Shown here: one piece after another, positions 34,471 to 42,441 of the stretch | Layout: every line of letters starts with the position of its first letter | Position numbering within the stretch: the first letter of the stretch is position 1 | Assembly (NCBI RefSeq): GCF_900105165.1 | Contig: NZ_LT629740.1 | Location: forward strand, 1-64,000 | From: Mucilaginibacter mallensis | GTDB taxonomy: Bacteria > Bacteroidota > Bacteroidia > Sphingobacteriales > Sphingobacteriaceae | Length of the DNA: 64,000 nucleotides | Reading direction: 5' to 3' | Position numbers and translations under genes: made by a program | The notes under the pieces: generated by a model | Told to the model about the DNA's origin: nothing | The model's input: only the letters and a program-made list of their open reading frames with translations | The model's database searches: none

Positions 34471-36131
34471 GATTTCCTTATTTGAAATCCTATCTTCTCA
34501 TCATTCTTTACAGTAATAAAAAATGGAAGATCATCTGTTGGAGTAACTTTACTTTGGACCATTTCTAAGAAAATTGAAGAGAAGTCATCGGAATCAAAAT
34601 CTTTAAAGCTGTCTTGGGTTTTAATTTTGATATTTCTAATGTCTTCATCAGAAAGTATAAAGTCTGATTTACCGTATTGCTCAACTGAATACTTTTTAAT
34701 GAAATCTTTAACCTTTTCATGATCTTTTGAACTCATAAACTTTTCATTTAATAACGTTGATTGCGCTTTTTGCAAGAGCTTTATTTCATTAAGTTTATTC
34801 TCTTTCTCGATTTCTAATTGCCGAATTATTGTCGAAAAACTTTGATCGATAGGATTGGCTGAGCTAAAACCACCGCTAAAGGCCATATTGAGAATTGATT
34901 GATATAAATTGTCAAAAAGCTGACTTGTTAGCTTATTTTTCTCTTCCGCCTCTTCAATTTTAACAAGTAATTTTTCGATATTAGATACTATTTCCCTTTG
35001 CTCCGTTATTTCAGGAAGATAGATTGTTAGATTTTTAACCTCATCAGTGTTGATGTTATTAACTCCACTGCTGGACCGACCGCCGCTTTCAATTTGTCTT
35101 CTAACTACAGGTGAATGTAAAGAATAATTTAAAAACTCTGATAAAATTTTTGCATGATTAAGCCTCAATCGTAATAAATAACCAGCAAATGCCAAACCCT
35201 TTTCTTTGTCGGTTATTATGCAAGATCGTCCCAATAAATTAACACTGCCGTTGGATCGAATCAATAATATATCTCCTATCTCTAATTTAAGGCTATTATA
35301 TTCGTCTTCAGTTAAATGGGAATATTTCAAATCACTTAAATCGATATAGAAGTTTTTCAGGTTAGGAATCCGAATTATGGCTGTTCCGTCAGTATTTTTT
35401 TTCGAGGGCTTTGCAGTGCCGTAATTTATAGATGTTAGAACTTCGCCCAGTCTAATTTTGGGATACTCTTCGTATTCATCCGACCTTTTATTGCTTAATT
35501 TTCCAGAAACGGCGTAATCCAAAACTGAATTTTTAAAATCTTCCAAAGAATGAATTTTATTTAATTCCGTTTCTGCCAAATTTGAATTAAGTTCAGATAA
35601 ATAATTGCGCAAACTTTGTATTAATTCGGAATTTGATTTATTTATATCATTTTCAAATTTTACCCATTTCTCCTCTATTAAATTAACAATATCTATTTGT
35701 TCCTCCATAGGGGGGAATGGTATTTCTAAATCGTAAAAGAGATCCGAGTTGATATGAGGAATACTGTCGCCGGTGGTATTTTGGTTGAAATAATAAAATT
35801 GAAGTTTTAAAAAGTAATAAAGATATGTATTATTAATACCGATGGGCGTCAAGCACATCAATGTTGATCCTACGGCCCCAGCCATACCCTTAAAAACCAA
35901 TCCGCTTCGTGAACCATCCCATACCACAAATAAGTCATTAATTGAGGATATGACTGTCGAATAAGGGTCCGCAAATTGAGTGATATTTTGACTCTCCAAT
36001 ACCTCAATATCCAAATAGGGAATACTCTCGGAAAAACTGTTACTTGATAATCTTTGAGGTTTTTTTCCTTTTCGAGCTACTACTATCTGCCGAAGAGGAA
36101 TCATTAACCAATGTTTCGGAATATTCATCAT
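34467..36131 (-). CDS. hsdS: Type I restriction-modification specificity subunit with C-terminal extension
   Basis: A 554-residue HsdS. Two target-recognition halves are each closed by the usual conserved helix start: IPFPPMEEQIDIVNLIEEKW (near residue 140-160) and IYLPEITEQREIVSNIEKLL (near 370-390). The second TRD contains RLGEVLTSINYGTAKPSKKN at about residue 227. Beyond the second conserved helix there is an unusual tail of about 130 residues including KVKDFIKKYSVEQYGKSDF and DFDSDDFSSIFLEMVQSK. It overlaps hsdM by 92 bp and the ATPase gene by 4 bp. With HsdM it would set the methylation sequence. Confidence 0.9.
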   Translation of the reverse strand: MMNIPKHWLMIPLRQIVVARKGKKPQRLSSNSFSESIPYLDIEVLESQNITQFADPYSTVISSINDLFVVWDGSRSGLVFKGMAGAVGSTLMCLTPIGINNTYLYYFLKLQFYYFNQNTTGDSIPHINSDLFYDLEIPFPPMEEQIDIVNLIEEKWVKFENDINKSNSELIQSLRNYLSELNSNLAETELNKIHSLEDFKNSVLDYAVSGKLSNKRSDEYEEYPKIRLGEVLTSINYGTAKPSKKNTDGTAIIRIPNLKNFYIDLSDLKYSHLTEDEYNSLKLEIGDILLIRSNGSVNLLGRSCIITDKEKGLAFAGYLLRLRLNHAKILSEFLNYSLHSPVVRRQIESGGRSSSGVNNINTDEVKNLTIYLPEITEQREIVSNIEKLLVKIEEAEEKNKLTSQLFDNLYQSILNMAFSGGFSSANPIDQSFSTIIRQLEIEKENKLNEIKLLQKAQSTLLNEKFMSSKDHEKVKDFIKKYSVEQYGKSDFILSDEDIRNIKIKTQDSFKDFDSDDFSSIFLEMVQSKVTPTDDLPFFITVKNDEKIGFQIRKS

Positions 36132-37524
36132 TTGCTGACAATTTACTTTTTAATTCTTTTAAAGCACTAATCTTTCGCTCATAATCTGCAATCATTTCAT
36201 CAATAATTATTTCTGGATGAGGCAATGGAGCAGACTTAATTATTTCAGTAAATGACAAATCGAAACCTCTACTTACAATAGAATCAAATGAATGGGGCAC
36301 AAATCTATCCGTTTGTGTTCTGATACTAGTTCCATTGGGGTCGCTACCATAGCTTCTTTCAAACTCTTCAAAATGTTTTAACTCTAAAATATTACTTTTT
36401 GTAGTAATTTTCCGTGTTCCCTTCCGGGCATCATACATCCATAAAGTTTCAGTCGGGACACTTTTTTGAAAAAATAAAACACAAGCTTTAACGCCGTTTG
36501 CATATGCCGCAAAAATCCCCTCGGGGAGTTTAATGATCGTGTGGAGATTACAAACTTCCGATTTACTTTTATTTATGTCCAGGTAATATGACCAAATCCT
36601 TTTTGCCGCATCGTTTGATAAACAACTATCTGGTAAAACTATTGCCGCTCGTCCACCGGGTTTAAGCTTTTCTATAATATGCTGAATGAAATTCAACTGT
36701 TTATCACTTGTCTTTACAGGAAAGCTTCTGTCAGGCACCTGTTTTGAACCTTTATTTCCAAAAGGCGGGTTAGATAATATGCAAGAAAAATATCGCTCAT
36801 CGGTAACACCGTAAATTGTGTCTCCTAACTTTATTTCAGCATTAACTCCGTGTAAAAACATATTCATTAATGCAAGACGGCGGGGACGTTGCACTAATTC
36901 CTGACCAAAATATGTTTTTTCAACTATCCTATTTTGCTCTGTTTTGCTTAGTTTGTGGTTTCCGTATTTAGATTTAAACCACTCATAGGAAACAACTAAA
37001 AACCCGGCAGTTCCAACAGCAACATCTCCGATGTTGAAATTTTTACTTTCGAGAGGATTAGGCTTTATTACATTGACAATTGTTTGAATTAATGGTCTTG
37101 GGGTAAAATATTGTCCGGCCCCCTTTTTGCCTTCATTTGCAACCCTTCCTATTAATTCCTCAAAAGCTAATCCCACAACGTCAGCATCAATACTCGTCCA
37201 GTGAATTGAGTTGATTTCTTGTATTAATGCTTTCAATATTTTGGAATTCTTAACCCTCGAAACTGGGTCAGAGAAAATTTCCCCTAAAATACCCCCCTCG
37301 GTTTTCAGCTTTTGTAATACTGATTCTAAGTGAGAGAGCAATAATGCATCATCATCTTTTGTAATGAGAGAATTCCAATCAAACCCTTTAGGAACATAAA
37401 TTCCCCGTTCTTCTGCCATTTTAATGAACAAAAGATATGTTAATTGCTCAATATAGTCGGATGGGTCCACCCCATCGTGGCGTAATTTATTACAGAATCC
37501 CCAAAGCTTATTTACTAAATCCAT
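36040..37524 (-). CDS. hsdM: Type I DNA methyltransferase subunit
   Basis: A 494-residue N6-adenine methyltransferase. It has the HsdM N-terminal helical domain (FCNKLRHDGVDPSDYIEQLTYLLF), GQYFTPRPLI at about 137-146, AdoMet motif I as GDVAVGTAGFL (171-176), and the catalytic NPPF at 252-255. The C-terminus is Ser-rich and overlaps the hsdS start by 92 bp. It is the first gene of the four-gene operon and is divergent from the DUF262 gene (209 bp apart to the chosen start). No HsdR with helicase and PD-(D/E)XK motifs is present in the island. Confidence 0.95.
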   Translation of the reverse strand: MDLVNKLWGFCNKLRHDGVDPSDYIEQLTYLLFIKMAEERGIYVPKGFDWNSLITKDDDALLLSHLESVLQKLKTEGGILGEIFSDPVSRVKNSKILKALIQEINSIHWTSIDADVVGLAFEELIGRVANEGKKGAGQYFTPRPLIQTIVNVIKPNPLESKNFNIGDVAVGTAGFLVVSYEWFKSKYGNHKLSKTEQNRIVEKTYFGQELVQRPRRLALMNMFLHGVNAEIKLGDTIYGVTDERYFSCILSNPPFGNKGSKQVPDRSFPVKTSDKQLNFIQHIIEKLKPGGRAAIVLPDSCLSNDAAKRIWSYYLDINKSKSEVCNLHTIIKLPEGIFAAYANGVKACVLFFQKSVPTETLWMYDARKGTRKITTKSNILELKHFEEFERSYGSDPNGTSIRTQTDRFVPHSFDSIVSRGFDLSFTEIIKSAPLPHPEIIIDEMIADYERKISALKELKSKLSANDEYSETLVNDSSSADSSSSKRKKTSKIIK

Positions 37525-37732
37525 TTTCCATACTGAACAATGCGCTAATATAGTATGATTAATGCATATTGCTTTACCCTACCTAAACATGAAAAATAAC
37601 CTCTTAAAAATGAGCTGATAAAAACTTGGTAAGTGTAAGGGAATATAGTTTTTCTTCACAGTATATTTGTTGCCGCCCATTTGGTGTTTTAAATCAACCT
37701 TATTAACCACCCGATCTTATCAGAATTTCAAA

Positions 37733-39613
37733 ATGAACAACGAAGCAGATAATAGTAATTTACAGTATAAAGCCATCGAAGATGTTTTTCAGGTAAAATA
37801 TTTCATTGATTTTTATCAGCGAGATTATACCTGGAGTTCTGATAACGTTTTTGCTTTACTTGAGGATTCTTATCATAGGTTTGACTTAAAATATACCGAA
37901 AGTTCAGAAACAGTTCCGGATTACATTAGAAAACACTATAAATGGTATTACCTTAACACCTACATAATTAATAAACAAGGTGATCGTACGTGCATTGTAG
38001 ATGGACAACAAAGATTCTCAACCCTTACACTAATGCTTATCAAGTTGTTTCATTTAGCTAAAGAAAAGGAGCTTAGTGATGCAAGGATTGACAGCGTGAA
38101 AAATCTTATTTGTAAGGCGACTTCCTCGGGCTTGCAGTTTTGGATGGGGGGTGATGATCGTATTGATACATTAGCCGACCTGTTTAAAAATCAAAAGAAT
38201 ACCAAACCTGAACGTCCTTTAAAACAAAGTGACATATTTCTTTATTTGAACTATGACACGGTTAATAAATTTTTCAATGAAAAATTCAAGGATGCACCCT
38301 CACATTATTTGGAATGCTTCATTATTTTCTTTCTTACCAATGTAAAACTGGTTGAAATTGAAATTAAGGAATCTGATGATGTTGCTATGGTTTTTGAAGT
38401 AATTAATGCGAAAGGACAAAAACTAAAATCACATGAAATTTTAAAGGCTCAATTACTTAGTCAGATACCAAAAGACGAAATTGACGAATATTTAAGATAT
38501 TGGAATACAGCTTGCACGGTATTGCAAAATTCAGGCTTGAAATTTCCCAATATTGATGATCCCGTAGATGCCTTTTTTACCTATTATTTCCGGGCAAGAT
38601 ATTCCAAAACAACGACTGAAATCCAAGTATTTAAAGATTATCATAAAACCATCTTTTCTAGGGACTGGCAGGAACGATTGCCTTTTAAAAAGGATGCAAA
38701 ATTTGTCAAAAATTTTATAAAAACGGATTTTATATACTATGCTACAAAAATGGCTGAATTGGTTAGTAGCACACTCGAAAGTAACAAGTATGTTTATTAC
38801 AACATCAAGCTTAATGAAATTACTAATTTATATTTGGTTATACTTTCGGCGATCAAGCCCAATGATGCAGCCTACTACGAAAAAGTCAAACTATTAGCTC
38901 AATTGGTTGACCGGCATTATATGGTACTCCGTTTACAGGGCTGCTATGACAGCAATAGTTTTACCAGGCAGATTACATCACTTGTTATTAATTTACGGGA
39001 AAAAGATGACCTGGTAGAAATAAAGCAAGATTTTGATGATGGCTTAATCAGCGACATTAATAAAACGCGTTCAGCAAATGTAACGGAACTGTTTAATTAT
39101 GGTTTTTTTAAAGACACAAAAGTTAATTCAAGTAATAAAACATTCATCAGATATTTATTGGCACGGATTGAGGAATTTTTGTGTTTGGAAATGAATTACG
39201 CAAACTTTGCAGGATACAACAACTTATGTGTTGGTAAGAAATATCATATTGAACATATTTTAGCGTACAATGATGAGAATAAAACCATTTTTGGAAACGA
39301 AGATTTCTTTAATGAACAAAGGGATCGTTTAGGGGGACTTTTATTATTAAAAAAGGGCGATAATGGAATGTCTTTAGCAGAAGTTTATGCAGATAAATTG
39401 AAAACATATACAAATGATACCAATTTCGCAAGGACGTTGACCCAATACTTTTATCACAATAACAGCGGCCTTAAACTTTTGAAAGATAAATACCCTTCAA
39501 TTTTACTTTCTGCTATTGATAACTTTGATGAAAAAGCTTTGGATTCCAGGCATGCGCTTATTTATAACATTTGCAAAACAATATGGAGTGATGATTATAT
39601 TAGCCTCAATTAG
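37733..39613 (+). CDS. DUF262/DUF1524 protein, GmrSD-like type IV restriction family
   Basis: About 626 residues from the ATG at 37733 (an upstream start at 37667 adds an unlikely N-terminus). The N-terminal DUF262 part has IDFYQRDYTWSSDNVFAL and CIVDGQQRFSTLTLMLIKL, the nucleotide-binding and catalytic blocks of the GmrS/ParB-like fold. The C-terminal DUF1524 part has YHIEHILAYN and RLGGLLLLKKGDNGMS, an HNH-like nuclease motif. Single-chain proteins of this kind cut DNA with modified bases using NTP. It is divergent from the hsdM operon. Together they would cover unmodified and modified foreign DNA. Confidence 0.9.
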   Translation: MNNEADNSNLQYKAIEDVFQVKYFIDFYQRDYTWSSDNVFALLEDSYHRFDLKYTESSETVPDYIRKHYKWYYLNTYIINKQGDRTCIVDGQQRFSTLTLMLIKLFHLAKEKELSDARIDSVKNLICKATSSGLQFWMGGDDRIDTLADLFKNQKNTKPERPLKQSDIFLYLNYDTVNKFFNEKFKDAPSHYLECFIIFFLTNVKLVEIEIKESDDVAMVFEVINAKGQKLKSHEILKAQLLSQIPKDEIDEYLRYWNTACTVLQNSGLKFPNIDDPVDAFFTYYFRARYSKTTTEIQVFKDYHKTIFSRDWQERLPFKKDAKFVKNFIKTDFIYYATKMAELVSSTLESNKYVYYNIKLNEITNLYLVILSAIKPNDAAYYEKVKLLAQLVDRHYMVLRLQGCYDSNSFTRQITSLVINLREKDDLVEIKQDFDDGLISDINKTRSANVTELFNYGFFKDTKVNSSNKTFIRYLLARIEEFLCLEMNYANFAGYNNLCVGKKYHIEHILAYNDENKTIFGNEDFFNEQRDRLGGLLLLKKGDNGMSLAEVYADKLKTYTNDTNFARTLTQYFYHNNSGLKLLKDKYPSILLSAIDNFDEKALDSRHALIYNICKTIWSDDYISLN

Positions 39614-39630
39614 GATTAAACAGTTTCGAT

Positions 39631-39684
39631 TTAATATATAAATAACCGGACTTTGAATTGGATATCCGGTTATTTATATATTAA
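39631..39684. terminator. Bidirectional terminator
   Basis: A perfect 20-bp stem, TTAATATATAAATAACCGGA with its complement around a 14-nt loop, between the convergent DUF262 and RhuM-Fic genes. Confidence 0.88.
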
Positions 39685-39688
39685 TCCA

Positions 39689-40672
39689 CTAATTTTTCGA
39701 ATTAATCAGATTTACAACAACTTTTACCATCATATCTTTCTCTTCAGGTTTGCTTTCGGCAATCATTAGCGTTAAGGCCACAAGTGCATTATCCGCTAAC
39801 CGCTTAGAGCCGTCTCCACGATAGAGTACCCTATTTTTTTCTAAAAACCACACGAAAAGATAGGCTGCAATACGTTTATTTCCATCGGAAAAAGAGTGGT
39901 TTTTAACGACAAAATACAATAGATTGGCCGCTTTTTCCTCTATAGTAGGATAGAAATTAATGCCCCCAAATGATTGATATATCACGCCAATAGAACCTTT
40001 GAAAGAATCATCTTTTTCATTTCCAAATAACGAACTACCACCAAATTTATCTTTTAGATCCTTGATTGCACTCACAGCGTTTTCATATGTTGCAATAAAC
40101 AATTGCTGATCCGTAGTGCCTTCAATTATTAGTTGTTGATGATCGTATTTATCGAGAATATCTAGCGCATAGCTATAATCTGTAACAACTTTTAATAAAC
40201 CAGTTGCTTCATCTGTGTTTAGTTCTTTGTTTTTTAATACATTTCCTAATAGCTGTACCGTTTGCTTTAATGAGTTAAACTGCTCTGCCTGCTCCTTAAG
40301 TTTTCTCTCATTTATTACATACCCCCTTATTAAATAATCCTTTAAAACAGTATTGGCCCAGATTCTAAATTGTGTGCCTCTTTTCGATTTAATCCTATAG
40401 CCAACTGAAATAATCACGTCAAGTGAATAGTATTTAGTTTTGTAGTTTTTTCCGTCCGCAGCAGTTGTCAAGGATTCCTTGACAACTGATGCCTTTGAAA
40501 GTTCTTCTTCCTTAAATATATTATTGATGTGAAGGCTTATATTCTGCTTGGTCTGATTGAAAAGTTCCTGTAACTGACTCTGAGTAAGCCAGACATTATC
40601 GTTTTCGATTTTTACATCAACTGATGTTTGACCGTCTTCTGTTTTATATATTATTATTTTATCGTCAGTCAT
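39689..40672 (-). CDS. RhuM-Fic fusion protein
   Basis: A 327-residue protein. The N-terminal half is RhuM-like (VWLTQSQLQELFNQTKQNIS, KYYSLDVIISVGYRIKSKRG, FRIWANTVLKDYLIRGYVIN), a DNA-binding domain common on islands. The C-terminal half is a Fic/Doc domain with the active-site motif HSFSDGNKRIAAYLF. Fic domains transfer AMP or related groups to proteins, and Doc phosphorylates EF-Tu; a RhuM-Fic protein could be a self-contained toxin or regulator. No separate antitoxin gene is seen. An inhibitory helix cannot be ruled out within the protein. Confidence 0.9.
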   Translation of the reverse strand: MTDDKIIIYKTEDGQTSVDVKIENDNVWLTQSQLQELFNQTKQNISLHINNIFKEEELSKASVVKESLTTAADGKNYKTKYYSLDVIISVGYRIKSKRGTQFRIWANTVLKDYLIRGYVINERKLKEQAEQFNSLKQTVQLLGNVLKNKELNTDEATGLLKVVTDYSYALDILDKYDHQQLIIEGTTDQQLFIATYENAVSAIKDLKDKFGGSSLFGNEKDDSFKGSIGVIYQSFGGINFYPTIEEKAANLLYFVVKNHSFSDGNKRIAAYLFVWFLEKNRVLYRGDGSKRLADNALVALTLMIAESKPEEKDMMVKVVVNLINSKN

Positions 40673-40730
40673 GATTTTTAAATGTAATGTTTTACTTGCT
40701 ATTTATTCATAAGGGAATACACCAGGCTTT

Positions 40731-41987
40731 TTAACTAACAGTCAAAGTTTGAGTTGCCCCGATTTGCTGAAGCCTGCTCTTTAGCATTTCCATATCCTCG
40801 CTTATCTTTAAATCAACAATTTTGGCATAGTGTTGAGTTTGCTTTAAACTCTTATGACCAAGCATTTTTGACACGGTTTCAATCGGCACACCATTATTTA
40901 GCGTTACTGTTGTTGCAAAAGTATGGCGAGCGATATGAAAGGTGAGATTTTTATTGATTGTGCATCCATCAGCGATTTCTTTAAGATAAGAATTCATTTT
41001 TTGATTAGTAAGCACTGGTAATACCAAACCCTTATTGACGCATTTAGGGTCATTCTCATATCTAGCCATTATATCCAATGCGACAGGCAGCAAAGGCAGG
41101 CGTGTAGCAGACTCTGTTTTCTGACGGGTGGTAACAATCCATTTGCCTCCATCTACACCTGTGACGATATCTGACCGCCTCAGTTTGTAAACATCTACGT
41201 AGGCTAAACCAGTATAACAGCTGAAAAGAAAAATATCACGTACATGGTTCAGCCTGTCGGTTCCAAATTCTTTGCAAGCAATATCGCTTAGTTCGTCTTT
41301 AGTAAGTGCAGTACGGATCACCTCTTTCCTGTTGGTTTTAAATCCCGCGAAAGGATCTTTAAGTAACCAGCCTTTTTTAATGCACTCCAATACTATCTTT
41401 TTAAAGTTTCCCAAGTACTTCATAGTCGCATTGTGCCCGCACTTTCTAACACTTTTTAACCAAAATGCAAACTGAGAGACAAATTCATAGTCCAGATCTT
41501 TGACATCAACGTCATCAACTTGATATTTCCACTTTATAAAGGCTGCTGTGTGGTCGTGTGCAGTCTTGTAACGCATTAATGTAGAAGGTGCAAACTCCTG
41601 GCCAACCAACGCTTTCATTTGTTCATTGTGATGCTTGAACGCTGCAAGGATCATTCGCTTTTCTTCGCCTTGACCCGTTAAGACATTTTTGAGGTTTTCC
41701 GCAGTCAAAAGCCTATCTGCATCCATTAGCATTTTCTTTGCCTGATAAACCTTGCTACACATTACATCCAGATAACTGTTGAGCGCTTTTGCGTCCTCTT
41801 TTAAGCCGGTCGCCCGGCCAGCCGAAGCATTCCAGCGCAAATTATCCCATTGCCTTTTAGTGGCTAGATCTTTTGATATGCCATCAATTGTTAAACGCAG
41901 ATAAATGTACCTGGCATTTCCTTTTTCATTTTTAGGCTTCTTCAAAAAGAAGAACAGCCCGAAGCTTTTTTCTAACATAACGAACAT
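40731..41987 (-). CDS. Tyrosine recombinase, tRNA-proximal integrase
   Basis: About 418 residues from the ATG at 41987 (ATG 41978 also possible). N-terminal arm domain (GLFFFLKKPKNEKGNARYIYLRL), SAM-like domain, and catalytic domain with FSCYTGLAYVDVYKL, HIARHTFATTVT, MLGHKSLKQTQHYAKI. As in the first copy, the usual first Arg is replaced (Ala here). It is the integrase next to the intact tRNA-Asp, only about 225 bp from the att site, and so is the best candidate for having integrated the island. The intervening stretch contains the subterminal repeat and a hairpin. Confidence 0.94.
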   Translation of the reverse strand: MFVMLEKSFGLFFFLKKPKNEKGNARYIYLRLTIDGISKDLATKRQWDNLRWNASAGRATGLKEDAKALNSYLDVMCSKVYQAKKMLMDADRLLTAENLKNVLTGQGEEKRMILAAFKHHNEQMKALVGQEFAPSTLMRYKTAHDHTAAFIKWKYQVDDVDVKDLDYEFVSQFAFWLKSVRKCGHNATMKYLGNFKKIVLECIKKGWLLKDPFAGFKTNRKEVIRTALTKDELSDIACKEFGTDRLNHVRDIFLFSCYTGLAYVDVYKLRRSDIVTGVDGGKWIVTTRQKTESATRLPLLPVALDIMARYENDPKCVNKGLVLPVLTNQKMNSYLKEIADGCTINKNLTFHIARHTFATTVTLNNGVPIETVSKMLGHKSLKQTQHYAKIVDLKISEDMEMLKSRLQQIGATQTLTVS

Positions 41988-42102
41988 TAATGGGTTAAAC
42001 AAATGTCGAAATGCGGCGTCTTTAAATCAAGATGTTTAATCTTTGAACAGGTTGATAATCAGTTTTTTATACTGATACCAGCGCGTCTTTTTTTTCAATT
42101 TC

Positions 42103-42122
42103 AAAGACGTCATGAATGACGC
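42103..42122 (+). repeat. Subterminal repeat, right copy
   Basis: AAAGACGTCATGAATGACGC, partner of 18455-18474. GCGCGTC at 42081-42087 and GACGCGC at 42118-42124 add an inverted pair around it. Confidence 0.6.
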
Positions 42123-42170
42123 GCTTAAATATTGAATAATACGGGTTGCTTTGGAGGGGCTTAAAACCAA

Positions 42171-42204
42171 AAAAGCCTCTAAATCATATGATTTAAAGGC
42201 TTTT
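42171..42204 (-). terminator. Island-borne terminator for tRNA-Asp
   Basis: AAAAGCCT, C, TAAATCAT pairs with ATGATTTA, A, AGGCTTTT (one mismatch). It lies 20 bp past the 3' end of the tRNA on its strand and is part of the island, replacing the displaced terminator at 18357-18386. Confidence 0.7.
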
Positions 42205-42224
42205 GAACATTTTTAAAATGCTTT

Positions 42225-42301
42225 TGGCGGAATGGACGGGACTCGAACCCGCGACCCCATGCGTGACAGGCATGTATTCTAACCAGCTGAACTACCACTC
42301 C
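42225..42301 (-). tRNA. tRNA-Asp (anticodon GTC)
   Basis: A 77-nt tRNA with encoded CCA. The acceptor stem is GGAGTGG with CCATTCC, the anticodon loop CTGTCAC (anticodon GTC) is closed by CATGC/GCATG, and the T-arm has GCGGGTTCGAGTCCCGT. Its last 23 nt before CCA are the att site of the island. It is intact, so integration restored the gene. Confidence 0.97.
42227..42249. repeat. att site within tRNA-Asp
   Basis: A 23-bp direct repeat with 18387-18409, inside the 3' part of the tRNA gene. Confidence 0.92.
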
Positions 42302-42313
42302 GTTTTGGGTTTG

Positions 42314-42343
42314 CAAATATAAGCAGATTTTGTATTTACGCAA
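42314..42343 (-). promoter_or_regulatory. Promoter of tRNA-Asp
   Basis: On the minus strand TTG (42343-42341), 19 bp, then TATATTTG (42321-42314), an exact match to the Bacteroidota -33/-7 consensus, 12 bp before the tRNA start. Confidence 0.8.
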
Positions 42344-42441
42344 GGACTAATTGAAAAAAAATAAAAATGCCATTTTATTGCTGTTAAACTGTGTTTTTTA
42401 TACAAATAGACTTTATTTTAGCGCCACCATTTAAACATCAT

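Larger units (their letters stand above)
18387..42249. mobile_element. Integrative mobilizable element in tRNA-Asp
   Basis: The last part of tRNA-Asp, from GCGGAATGG to CTCGAACC (23 bp), occurs at 18387-18409 and again inside the intact tRNA at 42227-42249. The 23.9 kb between carry two tyrosine recombinases (one next to the tRNA), two excisionase-like genes, MobC-like and relaxase genes, an IS110 element and a defence block. A 20-bp motif, AAAGACGYCAYGAATGACGC, is repeated near both ends (18455-18474 and 42103-42122). Much of the interior, mainly 30.5-40.7 kb, is clearly AT-richer than the flanks. No mating-pair or coupling-protein gene is seen, so transfer would need a helper. Confidence 0.9.

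Noticed and set aside
37733..39613. DUF262 protein considered as a hidden HsdR
   Set aside because: It has no DEAD/DEAH helicase motifs and no PD-(D/E)XK pattern; the DUF262 and DUF1524 motifs are clear.
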